NCBI RefSeq assembly: GCF_020535545.1
Contig: NZ_CP084753.1
Location: 620,001 to 684,000 of the forward strand
Reading direction: 5' to 3'
Length of the DNA stretch: 64,000 bases
Source: Roseateles sp. XES5
GTDB lineage: Bacteria; Pseudomonadota; Alphaproteobacteria; Rhizobiales; Rhizobiaceae
Shown here: piece after piece, positions 17,151 through 25,939 of the stretch
Layout: each line of letters opens with the position of its first letter
Numbering within the stretch: the first letter of the stretch is position 1
Made by a program: the position numbers and the translations under genes
The notes under the pieces: generated by a model
The model's input: only the letters and a program-made list of their open reading frames with translations
Told to the model about the DNA's origin: nothing
The model's database searches: none

Positions 17151-17999
17151 ATGTTGAATAAAATCGGTAAAACAGTCATCGCCGCGCTCGGTATCGCACT
17201 CGGTGCATCCGCGGCCTTCGCGCAGGAACCGACGCGCACCATCACGGTGGCGACGGAAGGCGCCTATGCGCCGTGGAACTTCACGGAGGCCGGCGGCAAG
17301 CTCGCCGGCTACGAGATCGACATGCTCGAGGACATCTGCCCGCGCATGAAGGTCAAGTGCGACATCATCGTGCAGGATTGGGACGGCCTGATCCCGGCGC
17401 TCAATGCCGGCAAGTTTGACGCCATCGTCGCCGGCATGCTGCAGACCGAGGAGCGGGAAAAGGTCATCGCCTTCTCGCGCAACTACGGCACCGGCTCGGC
17501 CGCCTTCCTCGTGCGCAAGGATTCGCCGCTCGCCAAGATGCCGCTCGGCAAGCAGGTCGACATGGGCAAGGACAAGGACGGCGCAAAGGCGGCCGCGGCC
17601 GAGATGCTGCCCTTCATGGAGGGCATGGTGATCGGCGCCCAGGGCTCGACGACCGCAGGCCAGATCATGGCAGAGCTCTTCCCGACCGTCGAATTCCGCG
17701 AATACAAGACGACCGAGCAGCACGATCTCGATCTTGAAGCCGGCCGTGTCGACGGCGTCATGGCCTCGCCCGTCGCGCTCGACCGGGCGCTCGAAAAGAT
17801 CGGCGGCGACCAGGTGACCTTCGCCGGCACGGAGTTCACCGGCGGCCCGCTCGGCGGCGGCCAGTCCGTGGGCCTGCGCAAGGACGATGCCGAACTGAAG
17901 GCGCTGTTCGACGACGCGATCAACGCCGCCATCGCCGACGGCACCCTGTCGCGCCTTGCCATCAAGTGGTTCAAGCGGGACATTTCGCCGAAGCACTAG
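17151..17999 (+). CDS. Amino-acid ABC transporter periplasmic binding protein
   Basis: A 282-aa SBP_bac_3 protein with a signal peptide (cleavage near ASAAFA-QEP) for the periplasm. The mature start TITVATEGAYAPWNFTEAGGKLAGYEIDM is the canonical lysine/arginine/histidine/octopine-binding pattern, and FDAIVAGM is present. The start has AAGGAGG upstream. It closes the cassette and is followed by a strong terminator. It is separated from the permease/ATPase genes by the regulator and two enzymes, but no other amino-acid binding protein of this type is present, so it probably serves that transporter. Confidence 0.9.
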   Translation: MLNKIGKTVIAALGIALGASAAFAQEPTRTITVATEGAYAPWNFTEAGGKLAGYEIDMLEDICPRMKVKCDIIVQDWDGLIPALNAGKFDAIVAGMLQTEEREKVIAFSRNYGTGSAAFLVRKDSPLAKMPLGKQVDMGKDKDGAKAAAAEMLPFMEGMVIGAQGSTTAGQIMAELFPTVEFREYKTTEQHDLDLEAGRVDGVMASPVALDRALEKIGGDQVTFAGTEFTGGPLGGGQSVGLRKDDAELKALFDDAINAAIADGTLSRLAIKWFKRDISPKH

Positions 18000-18013
18000 G
18001 CACAGGGTTCGGG

Positions 18014-18038
18014 AGGCCGCGCATTCGCGCGGCCTTTT
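18014..18038 (+). terminator. Rho-independent terminator after the binding-protein gene
   Basis: A perfect 8-bp stem, GGCCGCGC (18015-18022) with GCGCGGCC (18027-18034), closes a 4-nt ATTC loop and is followed by TTTT. It sits 15 bp after the stop at 17999. Confidence 0.85.
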
Positions 18039-18085
18039 CCGTCGCATTGCCCGACGCCGAAGCGGTTCCGCTTCGGCAGGAATGC

Positions 18086-18874
18086 CTAGTGAACGACGTC
18101 GAACGGCCCCCGCGGGGCGCTCGACAGCGACGCGCCATAACCGAAGACGGGTGCAAGCGTCGGCTCCGACAGGAGAAAGCCCTGGACATGGGTCGCACCC
18201 GCCATATGGGCGACATCGAGCTGCGCATAGGTCTCGACGCCGGCGACGACGACGAGCGGCGCGGCGGCCAAGGCGAAGCCGACCAGTTGGTAGAGCGGCC
18301 GGAACGGCCGGTCGTGAGCAACGACCGGAAAGACGGAATCGATCTTCACGATATCGAAGGCGTGGGCAAGAAGCGTTTCGGCCGGCGAATGGTCGACACC
18401 GAAACGGTCGAGCGCGATCCTGTAGCCGAGGGCGGCCGCCTCGCGGCAGAAGGTCTTGACGATGGCGAGCGTGCCGATCGGCCGGTTTATCGTCAGTTCG
18501 AGAATGAGCCGGCCGGCAAACGGCCGCTGCGCTGTTAGCAGATCCAGCATCAGTCCGCAGTCGCGTTCGTCCAGAATGCTGCTCACGGAGATATCGCAGC
18601 CCAGCACGCCGTCCGGATGATGCGCCAGCCACTCGGCGGCCAGAGACAGCATATGCCGGTCATAGGCGGCGGTGCGCCCGCTGGTCTCCAGGTCCTCGAC
18701 AAACTCCTCGGCCGTCAAGACCAGCCCGCCCGGCAGAACGATGCGGCCGAGGCATTCCGCATAGAGCGTTTCACCGGCATCGGCGACCGTGGTGACCGTC
18801 TGGAGCGAAAAGCCGATACGGCCGTGCTTGATCGCCCAGTCGACCAGATCGGCGGTGTGCGCGTTGGTGTCCAT
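18086..18874 (-). CDS. Degenerate EAL-domain protein
   Basis: A 262-aa stand-alone EAL-like domain of the c-di-GMP phosphodiesterase fold. The signature reads ECL (40-42), the usual E(I/L)TE is ELTIN (126-130), the DDFG motif is LDRFG (155-159) and AEGVE has lost its first Glu (VAGVE, about 210-214). The Lys177 region VKID and QGFLLSEP are kept. Several catalytic metal ligands are thus altered, so it is probably an inactive c-di-GMP sensor or protein-interaction module. There is no GGDEF, signal peptide or membrane segment. It is monocistronic beside a two-component locus. Confidence 0.8.
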   Translation of the reverse strand: MDTNAHTADLVDWAIKHGRIGFSLQTVTTVADAGETLYAECLGRIVLPGGLVLTAEEFVEDLETSGRTAAYDRHMLSLAAEWLAHHPDGVLGCDISVSSILDERDCGLMLDLLTAQRPFAGRLILELTINRPIGTLAIVKTFCREAAALGYRIALDRFGVDHSPAETLLAHAFDIVKIDSVFPVVAHDRPFRPLYQLVGFALAAAPLVVVAGVETYAQLDVAHMAGATHVQGFLLSEPTLAPVFGYGASLSSAPRGPFDVVH

Positions 18875-18900
18875 GTCTTGCGGCAGCCCCCTCGCCGGTG

Positions 18901-18926
18901 GGCAACCGCCTTGCGCGGCGGTTGCC
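18901..18926. terminator. Stem-loop between EAL gene and secreted-protein gene
   Basis: A 9-bp stem, GGCAACCGC (18901-18909) with GCGGTTGCC (18918-18926), lies directly after the stop of the minus-strand secreted-protein gene. A T-run follows only on the plus strand, so it is not a textbook terminator for that gene. Confidence 0.45.
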
Positions 18927-18935
18927 TTTTCGGTG

Positions 18936-19523
18936 TTATTCGGCGGTTTCCGTGTCCGTTTCCGGAAGCGTCTCGCGGATCTGATCGATCTTGCCGACCT
19001 CGTCGCCGACGCCGAGAATGGACTTGGCCTCGTCGACCATCGCGTCCGTCACGACACCATCCTTGGTGAAGCTGGCCAGCGCGTCACGCAGCGCTTCGTC
19101 GCCGAGCGCCGGATCGGTCGGCTCCACATCGACGCCGTTCGCCGCTTCAAACTCGGCATAGGCGACTGCGTAGGCGGCGATGGCCGTCATGCGCGGATCG
19201 TTCGAGTTGAGATAGGCGTGAAAATTGCGGTCGAGGGAGCGCAGTCCCGGCGCATGGCGGCTGCCGGTCTCGGTCCGCGCGGCCTTCGCTGCATGGGCTT
19301 CGCCGGACTTGCCGCGATGGGATTTCTCGCGGCTGTTGCCGCGCTCCTTCTCCGCACCGCTCGAGGATTTGCCATGATCGGAGCCGCCGCCATGATCGCC
19401 GCCGCCGCCATTGCCGCCCTTCGCGTGGGCAATGCCCGCCATGCCGGTGAGGCCGGCGGCCAGCGGTGTGGTTGCGAGCGTCAGCGCCAGAATGCTCCGG
19501 GCGATGGTTGTCTTGATAGCCAT
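18936..19523 (-). CDS. Secreted Gly/His/Asn-rich protein, unknown function
   Basis: A 195-aa protein with a signal peptide (cleavage near GIAHA-KGG), then a low-complexity segment of Gly, His and Ser (about residues 35-80), then a conserved-looking helical C-terminal part (about 95-180, containing LNSNDPRMTAIAAYAVAYAE) and an acidic tail. The ATG at 19523 is chosen because AAGGAGG precedes it. Composition and the AHAK-(G/N)-NGGG junction are shared with the protein at 21809, so the two flank the two-component system as a related pair. A GGACYTARGTCC palindrome lies 124 bp upstream. I do not recognise a named domain. Confidence 0.75.
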   Translation of the reverse strand: MAIKTTIARSILALTLATTPLAAGLTGMAGIAHAKGGNGGGGDHGGGSDHGKSSSGAEKERGNSREKSHRGKSGEAHAAKAARTETGSRHAPGLRSLDRNFHAYLNSNDPRMTAIAAYAVAYAEFEAANGVDVEPTDPALGDEALRDALASFTKDGVVTDAMVDEAKSILGVGDEVGKIDQIRETLPETDTETAE

Positions 19524-19646
19524 GAGGGCCTCCTTGCTTTTGCGCATGGCTCGCCTTTCCCGAACGGCGAAGCGAACCGATTGGGGGAACGATAGTGGGC
19601 ACCCGGCGGCCGTGACACCGTCCCCCGACCATTTCGGCCGGGGTTA

Positions 19647-19658
19647 GGACCTAAGTCC
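19647..19658. promoter_or_regulatory. GGACYTARGTCC palindrome, candidate response-regulator site 1
   Basis: GGACCTAAGTCC lies between the divergent starts of the secreted protein (19523) and the sensor kinase (19797), about 124 and 138 bp from them. An 11/12 match, GGACTTAGGTCT, lies at 22434 upstream of the second secreted protein. NarL-type regulators bind short inverted repeats of this kind. No exact third copy was noticed. Confidence 0.5.
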
Positions 19659-19796
19659 GGGGACCATGCATCAAAGGTCCCCCGGCAATGCTTTCCCGGC
19701 GGATAGAGCCGGGACCGACTTGCCAGCGCGGCCCCGCTCCCCTAGCGTCCTTCGCGTCCTTGTTGCCGCGCAGCCGGCATCGATCGAGAGCCTCCG

Positions 19797-21167
19797 GTGC
19801 GCGCCTCAGACGTCCTTTCCCGCTGGAATTCCCAATCCCTCGCCAGGCAGTTCCTGACGATGGGCGGGATCGTTTCGGTCTGCGCCATGGTGGCGATCGG
19901 GGCCTTTCTTTCCGGTCGCATCGAAGAGGTGGTGACCAGCAATGCCGCGGCCACGACCGCCCTTTATGTCGACAGCGTCATCGCGCCGATCCTGCCGGAC
20001 ATGCAGCGCAACGAGGTGCTGGACGACACGACGACGCGGGCGCTCGACGAAACGCTGGGACAGGGCGCCCTCGGCAAGCGCCTCCTCCTCTTCCGCCTGT
20101 GGCGCGCGGACGGAACCGTTCTCTACGCCGATGACCCCTCCGTGACCGGAACCCGGCGCACCCTTGACGAGGCCCTGCAAACCGCCTTTTCCAGTCAGAT
20201 GATGGCCCGGTTCGAGACATCGGACGCAAGCGACCGGCCGGTGCTGAAGATCTACAATCCGGTCCTGCAACCCTGGTCGGGCGAGGTCGTCGCCGTTTCC
20301 GAATTCCACGAGGTCGCCGACGATTTCCAGCAGAGCCTGTGGCGCGCACGCCTGCACACCTGGCTCGCCGTCGCCGCCTTCACGCTCGCCTTTTTCGTGC
20401 TGCTCTCGGTGATCGTGCTGCGTGGCAGCCGGACCATCGAACAGCAGCGCCATGCGCTCAGCCAGCGCGTCGACGACCTGTCCGAACTCCTGGCGCAGAA
20501 CGAGATGTTGCGCGGCAGGGTGCAACGCGCCTCGCAGCGCGCAACGGCCTTCAACGAGAGTTATCTTCGCCGCATCGGCGCCGACCTGCATGACGGGCCG
20601 GCCCAGCTCGTCGCCTACGCCTCGCTCCGCCTCGACAGCACGGCGCTGCGAAGCGCCGCGACGCCGGAAGCGACGCGCGAACGGGAAATCGACGCGATCA
20701 AGCAGAGCCTCGACGAAGCCATGCGGGAAATCCGCACGATCTGCGGCGGTCTGGTCCTGCCGCAGATCGAGGCGGCGGGCCTTTCCGATCTTCTGCAGCA
20801 GAGCGTTGCCGCGCACCGGCAGCGCACGGGATCCGAGGTGGATCTCACCCTTTCCGGCCCACCGGAACGGATTTCACCCGCCACCAAGATCTGCATCTAC
20901 CGCTTCGTGCAGGAAACCCTGAACAACGCATTCCGCCACGGCGGCGGACGGGGACAACGGGTTGCGCAGCGGATGGAAGACGGGCAGCTCGTCATCGAGG
21001 TGGCCGACAGCGGGCCCGGTTTCGAGCCCGGTAGCATCCGTCCCACCAGCCTGGGTCTTGCAGGTCTCAGGGAAAGGATCGAAAGTCTTGGCGGAACATT
21101 TGAAATCGCCACATCCGCGAAAGGCACCATCGCGCGCATGACGGCCAGCATCGAGGAAACGAGATGA
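19797..21167 (+). CDS. NarL-family sensor histidine kinase
   Basis: A 456-aa membrane sensor. Transmembrane segments at about 19-40 and 188-209 enclose a periplasmic sensing domain of about 145 residues. A HAMP-like/coiled-coil stretch follows (about 212-250), then a HisKA_3 dimerisation domain with phospho-acceptor His265 in ADLHDGPAQL and an ATPase domain with the N-box FVQETLNNAFRH and the G-box SGPGFEPG plus GLAGLRERIESLGG. It starts with GTG at 19797. Its stop overlaps the response-regulator ATG (ATGA). The stimulus is unknown; the flanking secreted proteins are likely outputs. Confidence 0.88.
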   Translation: MRASDVLSRWNSQSLARQFLTMGGIVSVCAMVAIGAFLSGRIEEVVTSNAAATTALYVDSVIAPILPDMQRNEVLDDTTTRALDETLGQGALGKRLLLFRLWRADGTVLYADDPSVTGTRRTLDEALQTAFSSQMMARFETSDASDRPVLKIYNPVLQPWSGEVVAVSEFHEVADDFQQSLWRARLHTWLAVAAFTLAFFVLLSVIVLRGSRTIEQQRHALSQRVDDLSELLAQNEMLRGRVQRASQRATAFNESYLRRIGADLHDGPAQLVAYASLRLDSTALRSAATPEATREREIDAIKQSLDEAMREIRTICGGLVLPQIEAAGLSDLLQQSVAAHRQRTGSEVDLTLSGPPERISPATKICIYRFVQETLNNAFRHGGGRGQRVAQRMEDGQLVIEVADSGPGFEPGSIRPTSLGLAGLRERIESLGGTFEIATSAKGTIARMTASIEETR

Positions 21168-21805
21168 CGAGGATGATACGGATGGCGGTGGTGGACGATC
21201 ATCCGCTGTTCCGCGAGGGCGTGACCCGCAGCCTGTCGGAGATCGACGGCTTCGAGATCGTCGCCGAAGGCAGCTCCAGCGCGGATGCGATCCGTATCGC
21301 CGAGACATTGCGGCCGGATATTCTTCTGATGGACATCTCCATGCCCGGCAGCGGGCTGGAAGCCATCCCCGCCATCCTGAAGATCGCGCCGGCGCAGAAG
21401 ATCGTCATGCTGACGGTATCCGAAACGAGCGAGGACGTGACGGCGGCGCTGGAGCGCGGTGCGGCGGGCTATATCCTCAAGGGGGTCGGCGCGCGGGCGC
21501 TGGCCGACGCCATCCGGACCGTCGCTTCGGGGGAAAGCTATGTCGCGCCGACCCTTTCGGCCAAGCTGATCACCGCGCGCGGCCAGGCGACGCCGAGCAA
21601 ATCGGCCCTCGTCGCCGGCCTCACGCCGCGGGAGAGGCAGGTGCTGGAACGCGTCGCCATGGGCATGAGCAACAAGCACGTCGCCATCGAACTCGACCTG
21701 CAGGAAAAGACCGTCAAGCATCACATGACGCAAATCCTGACCAAGCTCGGCGTCGCCAACCGCACGGAAGCGGCCATGGCGCTGCGCGACGCGCGGGAGG
21801 CATGA
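21164..21805 (+). CDS. NarL/FixJ-type response regulator
   Basis: A 213-aa protein with an N-terminal receiver (acidic pair Asp11/Asp12, phospho-acceptor Asp57 in LLMDIS, Thr in MLTVSE, Lys in YILKG) and a C-terminal LuxR-type HTH (about 148-205, LTPRERQVLERVAMGMSNKHVA then KTVKHHMTQILTKLGV). It is translated with the upstream kinase through a 4-bp overlap and ends 3 bp from the convergent secreted-protein gene. The shared GGACYTARGTCC palindromes are its likely targets. Confidence 0.9.
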   Translation: MTRMIRMAVVDDHPLFREGVTRSLSEIDGFEIVAEGSSSADAIRIAETLRPDILLMDISMPGSGLEAIPAILKIAPAQKIVMLTVSETSEDVTAALERGAAGYILKGVGARALADAIRTVASGESYVAPTLSAKLITARGQATPSKSALVAGLTPRERQVLERVAMGMSNKHVAIELDLQEKTVKHHMTQILTKLGVANRTEAAMALRDAREA

Positions 21806-21808
21806 GCC

Positions 21809-22261
21809 TCAATCGAGAAGATTGACGATCCTGCGCCGGTCGGCCGATGTCGCCGGCCGGTTCGCGATGGTGCGGCCACGCGCATCCTTCATGACATAAC
21901 GGCCCTTCACGATCGCTTCCGTGATGCCGCGCTTGTGGCGAACGCTGACATCGGGCGCTGCGGCATCATCGGCGACGCTTGCCGCGCCCGTGGCCTTTCC
22001 AGCAGCGCCGGACTTGCCGGAAGAGCGACCCTCGTTGCTCTTTTCCTTGCCGCTGTTGCCACTATTGCCATTGCCACCTCCGCCGCCTCCGCCGTTCCCG
22101 CCGTTGCCGCCCCCGTTTCCGCCGCCGTTGCCGCCCCCGTTCCCGTTCTTGGCATGGGCGGCATCGATGGAAAGGGTGAGGCCGGGCTGGGACAGTCCCA
22201 GCGATACGGGCGTCAGAATCGCGAGGAGGCAGACAGCGGCGGAAAACGACATGCGGCGCAT
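21809..22261 (-). CDS. Secreted Gly/Asn-repeat protein, unknown function
   Basis: A 150-aa protein with a signal peptide ending near DAAHA-KNG. Next comes a tandem Asn-Gly-Gly-Gly type repeat (about residues 40-70, DNA 22080-22145) and a Lys/Ser-rich linker. A short basic C-terminal motif follows (KRGITEAIVKGRYVMKDARG), ending in RIVNLLD. Start chosen at 22261 (MRRMSF) as the best signal peptide; an upstream ATG at 22297 is possible. It mirrors the protein at 18936 in architecture and position relative to the two-component system and has the second copy of the palindrome upstream. Confidence 0.72.
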   Translation of the reverse strand: MRRMSFSAAVCLLAILTPVSLGLSQPGLTLSIDAAHAKNGNGGGNGGGNGGGNGGNGGGGGGGNGNSGNSGKEKSNEGRSSGKSGAAGKATGAASVADDAAAPDVSVRHKRGITEAIVKGRYVMKDARGRTIANRPATSADRRRIVNLLD

Positions 22262-22433
22262 GGTGAGGGAAGTCTCCTTCGGCGGTGTGCGGTCCATCGG
22301 TCTCTCACAGGCGAGCGGGAAATCGCCCGGGCTCGAATGCCCTGTTTTACACGCCCTCCCCGCTCCTGTCTTCGCTCGCCGAGGGCGCCGGACCTTTCCC
22401 TCGCGCCATCGGGCCTATCGTCCGATCTCGCCC

Positions 22434-22445
22434 GGACTTAGGTCT
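22434..22445. promoter_or_regulatory. GGACYTARGTCC palindrome, candidate response-regulator site 2
   Basis: GGACTTAGGTCT at 22434-22445 is an 11/12 match to the palindrome at 19647. It lies about 173 bp upstream of the minus-strand secreted-protein start and just beyond the stop of the Lrp-family gene. Confidence 0.45.
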
Positions 22446-22451
22446 GACCGG

Positions 22452-22934
22452 TCAGGTCTCATCGAACAGATAGACGGGGTTCAGCTTCACGCGCTGGGCC
22501 ACGGTGATCGAGCGATAGGTCTTGATGATCGGGCATCTGCGCATGAACTCACGGGTGACTTCACGGAATTCGTCCATATCGGCGACGGTGATGCAGGCAA
22601 GAATATCCGTATCGCCGGTGATGACGTCGCAGCACGAGACATAGGGCGAGGTCCGGAGCATCTCGATGAGCTCGTTGAACATTTTCAGTTCATGCGACGA
22701 AAGGGACATCTCGATCCAGATCGCCATTTTCCGTTCGGCATAGGCGGGATTGACGAGCGAGACGTCCCCGGCGATCACGCCGGCATCGCGCAGCCGGTGG
22801 ATACGGCGATGGCAGGCGGGCTGGGAGATACCGACCCGGTCCGCAAGCTGCTGGAAGGTGAGCATGCTGGACTGCTGCAACAGGTTGAGCAGCTTGCGAT
22901 CGATACGATCGAGGCTCACTTTCGACGAGGACAT
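22452..22934 (-). CDS. Lrp/AsnC-family transcriptional regulator
   Basis: A 160-aa protein with an N-terminal HTH (LDRIDRKLLNLLQQSSMLTFQQLADRVGISQPACHRRIHRLRDAGVI, split by the turn at about residue 30) and a C-terminal RAM ligand-binding domain ending VKLNPVYLFDET. Start at 22934 gives the usual MSSSKVSLDRID beginning; longer forms run into upstream non-conserved sequence. It is divergent from the Cys/Met-metabolism PLP gene at 23155, which it most probably controls together with the peptide transporter downstream. Confidence 0.88.
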   Translation of the reverse strand: MSSSKVSLDRIDRKLLNLLQQSSMLTFQQLADRVGISQPACHRRIHRLRDAGVIAGDVSLVNPAYAERKMAIWIEMSLSSHELKMFNELIEMLRTSPYVSCCDVITGDTDILACITVADMDEFREVTREFMRRCPIIKTYRSITVAQRVKLNPVYLFDET

Positions 22935-23154
22935 CCGGCGCTCCAAACAACGTCTGTGCTGTAGGGGAAACCCTTTGCGACCGCAAGGCAAGCCTTTCGC
23001 GGCGGCGCGAGAGATTTATGCGCGGCAACCGCCCCGCGGTTATTATTTTCTCGCTGCCGCCACCGAGAACGAGAAATCCATCAGAAGGAAGGGTGCCATA
23101 CTCGCCAAAATAAGGGGGCCGCAAACGCGATGTTCCCGGCATTTTCAAGGCTCG

Positions 23155-24300
23155 ATGACGGCTCGCATGGCGCATTACATTCCCGATACGATCCTCGCCC
23201 AGGGCATCTGCGACGCGCATGATCCGACGGGGGCCGTCGTTTCGCCCATCCATCTCGCAACCACCTTCCTGCGCCCGCCGGAAGGCTATTCCGAGACCGG
23301 CTGGAGCTACAGCCGCTATGGCTATCCGGGCCTCGAGCAGCCCGAGGCGACGCTGAAGGCGCTGGAAGGCGCTGCCGATTGCCGTCTCTTCAGTTCCGGC
23401 ATGTCGGCCATGAGCGCCGTGATCCTGGCGCAGAAGCCGGGCGCGCACTGCATCTTCCCCATCGACATGTACCACGGCATGCGCACCTGGCTGAAGCACT
23501 GCTCCAGCCATTGGAACATCCGCATCGACCATGTCGACATGACCGACCTCGACCAGGTCCGGGCGGCGGTCATTCCGGGGACCACGACGATCGTCTGGGC
23601 CGAAACGCCCTCCAATCCGCATTGGTATCTCTACGATCTCGCCGCGCTTTCCGACATCGCCCATGCCGCCGGCGCGCGGCTCGTGGTGGACAACACGGTG
23701 GCGACGCCGCTGCTGACGCGACCGCTCGCCTTCGGCGCCGATATCGTCGTGCATTCCGCCACCAAATATCTGAACGGCCACAGCGACGTGCTGGCAGGCG
23801 CCGCCCTGACGGCGGCGAAAGACGATTTCTGGGAGCGCGTCTGCTTCAACCGCGACTATCACGGCGGCATTCTCGGCCAGTTTCCCGCCGCGCTTCTGAT
23901 GCGCGGCATGCGCACGCTGCACCTGCGCGTCGCACGGGCAAGCGAGACCGCCATGGCCCTCGCGGAAGCCTGCAGCGACCATCCCGACGTCGAAGCCGTC
24001 TTCTATCCCGGCCTGCCGACACACCCGGGGCATGCACTCGCCACGCGCCAGATGACCGGCGGCTTCGGCGGCATGGTGTCGATCGTCGTGCGCGGCGGGG
24101 CTGCAGCCGCCGAGCGCGTCATGACGCGCACCCGTATCTTCAAGCCGGCGACCTCGCTCGGGGGCGTCGAGAGCCTCATCGAGCGGCGCGGCGCGATCGA
24201 AGGTCCCGACTCGCATATCGAACCCGGCCTGTTGCGGCTTTCCGTGGGAGTGGAAGCCGCAACGGACCTTATCTACGACCTCAAGGCGGCGCTCGCTTGA
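23155..24300 (+). CDS. Cys/Met-metabolism PLP-dependent enzyme (gamma-synthase/lyase family)
   Basis: A 381-aa fold-type I PLP enzyme related to cystathionine gamma-synthase/beta-lyase and methionine gamma-lyase. Visible are the SRYGYPG(L)EQPE phosphate-binding block, [11 protein letters not shown], the cofactor Asp in VVDNTVATP and the PLP-Lys in [15 protein letters not shown]. The C-terminal [11 protein letters not shown] is conserved. Starts at 23155 and 23167 are both possible. It lies between an Lrp regulator and a dipeptide-type transporter, which suggests degradation of a sulfur or hydroxy amino acid delivered by that transporter. The exact reaction is open. Confidence 0.82.
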   Translation: MTARMAHYIPDTILAQGICDAHDPTGAVVSPIHLATTFLRPPEGYSETGWSYSRYGYPGLEQPEATLKALEGAADCRLFSSGMSAMSAVILAQKPGAHCIFPIDMYHGMRTWLKHCSSHWNIRIDHVDMTDLDQVRAAVIPGTTTIVWAETPSNPHWYLYDLAALSDIAHAAGARLVVDNTVATPLLTRPLAFGADIVVHSATKYLNGHSDVLAGAALTAAKDDFWERVCFNRDYHGGILGQFPAALLMRGMRTLHLRVARASETAMALAEACSDHPDVEAVFYPGLPTHPGHALATRQMTGGFGGMVSIVVRGGAAAAERVMTRTRIFKPATSLGGVESLIERRGAIEGPDSHIEPGLLRLSVGVEAATDLIYDLKAALA

Positions 24301-24343
24301 CGCGGACGCCCCCGCAAGACAGATGAACATGGGAGGACATGGA

Positions 24344-25903
24344 ATGAAACTGATCGGTCAGCAATCCCGGCGCGACTTCATGAAAACCGCCGCCGCCTTC
24401 GGCCTGTCCGCAGCGGCGACGCCCCTTCTGGCGCGCTCCGCCTTCGCGCAGGAAACGCCCAAGAAGGGCGGGACCCTGCGCATCGGCATGCGCGGCGGCA
24501 GCACCACCGACACGCTGAACCCCACCTCCTATTCCAACGCCGTGCCGCTTCTCGTCGGCTACGCCGTCATGAACGGCCTGATCGAAATCGACGACAAGGG
24601 CGTGCCGCAGCCGGAACTGCTGGAAAGCTGGGAAATCGGCGCCGAAGCCAAGGAATGGACCTTCAACGTCCGCAAGGGCATCACCTTCCACAACGGGAAG
24701 GAAATGACCGCCGACGACGTGATCTACTCCCTCTCCCTGCATCTCGGCGAGAACAGCAAGTCGGCCGCAGCCGGCGGCCTCAAGCATGTCGCCGAGGTCA
24801 AGAAGCTCGGCACGCACCAGATCAAGGTCGTGCTCTCCGCCTCCGACGTCGACCTCCACTACGCGCTTGCCGACTATCACCTGCTGGTCGTGCCGGAAGG
24901 CTTTGCCGATTGGGCCAAGCCCGTCGGCACCGGCGCCTTCACCGTCGAGAGCTTCGACCCGGGCGTGCGCTGCGTGCTGCGCAATGTCGGCAACTACTGG
25001 AAGACGGATCGCGGCAATGTCGAGCGTATCGAGATTACCGTCGTCAACGACATCGTCCAGCGCATGAATGCCCTCGTTGCCGGCCAGGTCGACGTGATCA
25101 ACGACGTCGACAAGCGCGCCGTCGATCTCTTCCGCAACGCGCCGGGTATCGAACTGGTGCAGGCCCCGGGCGGCTGGCACACCATCATGGCGATGCAGAT
25201 CGACGCCGCGCCGTTCAACAATGCCGATTTCCGCCTCGCGCTGAAATATGCCTGCGACCGCGAGCAGATCCTGAACACGCTGTTCAACGGCTTCGGCCGT
25301 ATCGGCAACGACCATCCGATCCCCGTTTCCGACCCCTATTTCAATGCTGCCCTTCCGCAGCGGGCCTTCGACCTCGACAAGGCGAAGTTCCACCTGAAGA
25401 AGTCGGGCCTCGGTGACACGGCCATCACGCTTTCGGCCTCCGACGCCGCCTATGTCGGCGCCGTCGACATGAGCGTGCTCTTCCAGGCCTCGGCTGCGAA
25501 GGCTGGCATCACCGTGGACGTGAAGAAGGAACCGCATGACGGCTTCTGGAGCAATGTCTGGCTGAAGGCGCCGTTCTGCACCTCCTACTGGGCCGGCCGC
25601 GCTTCCGCCACGGACATGCTCGCCTCCGCCTACTATTCCGGCGCGAACTGGAACGAGACGCACTGGAAGAACGACAGTTTCGACCAGCTCCTGAAGGCGG
25701 CCAAGGCCGAGGTGGACGAGGCCAAGCGCAAGACGATCATCGGCGACATGCAGACCATGCTGTCCGATGACGGCGGCGCCCTCATCCCCGTCTTCTCCGA
25801 CTGGCTGGACGCGCATCGCGCGCATGTGAAGGGGCACACGCCGCACACGCAGTTCGACCTCAACAATGGCCGTCTTTGCGAGAAGGTCTGGCTCGACGCC
25901 TGA
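24344..25903 (+). CDS. Peptide-type ABC transporter binding protein (SBP_bac_5), Tat-exported
   Basis: A 519-aa periplasmic solute-binding protein of the Dpp/Opp/Gsi cluster C. The N-terminus has a twin-arginine motif, SRRDFMK, followed by a hydrophobic stretch and an AFAQE cleavage region, so export is by Tat. Mature landmarks are KKGGTLRIGMRGG, KEWTFNVRKGITFHNGKEMTADDVIYSL and LKYACDREQIL. Start at 24344 has GGGAGGA upstream. It begins a four-gene ABC operon. The ligand may be a peptide or another amine. Confidence 0.88.
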   Translation: MKLIGQQSRRDFMKTAAAFGLSAAATPLLARSAFAQETPKKGGTLRIGMRGGSTTDTLNPTSYSNAVPLLVGYAVMNGLIEIDDKGVPQPELLESWEIGAEAKEWTFNVRKGITFHNGKEMTADDVIYSLSLHLGENSKSAAAGGLKHVAEVKKLGTHQIKVVLSASDVDLHYALADYHLLVVPEGFADWAKPVGTGAFTVESFDPGVRCVLRNVGNYWKTDRGNVERIEITVVNDIVQRMNALVAGQVDVINDVDKRAVDLFRNAPGIELVQAPGGWHTIMAMQIDAAPFNNADFRLALKYACDREQILNTLFNGFGRIGNDHPIPVSDPYFNAALPQRAFDLDKAKFHLKKSGLGDTAITLSASDAAYVGAVDMSVLFQASAAKAGITVDVKKEPHDGFWSNVWLKAPFCTSYWAGRASATDMLASAYYSGANWNETHWKNDSFDQLLKAAKAEVDEAKRKTIIGDMQTMLSDDGGALIPVFSDWLDAHRAHVKGHTPHTQFDLNNGRLCEKVWLDA

Positions 25904-25939
25904 TCCGGCCGGGCTCGAAAGCAACGACAGGGGGGAATT

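Noticed and set aside
22080..22145. Short tandem repeats that could suggest a CRISPR or satellite
   Set aside because: They are Gly/Asn codon repeats inside a secreted-protein gene, without spacers.
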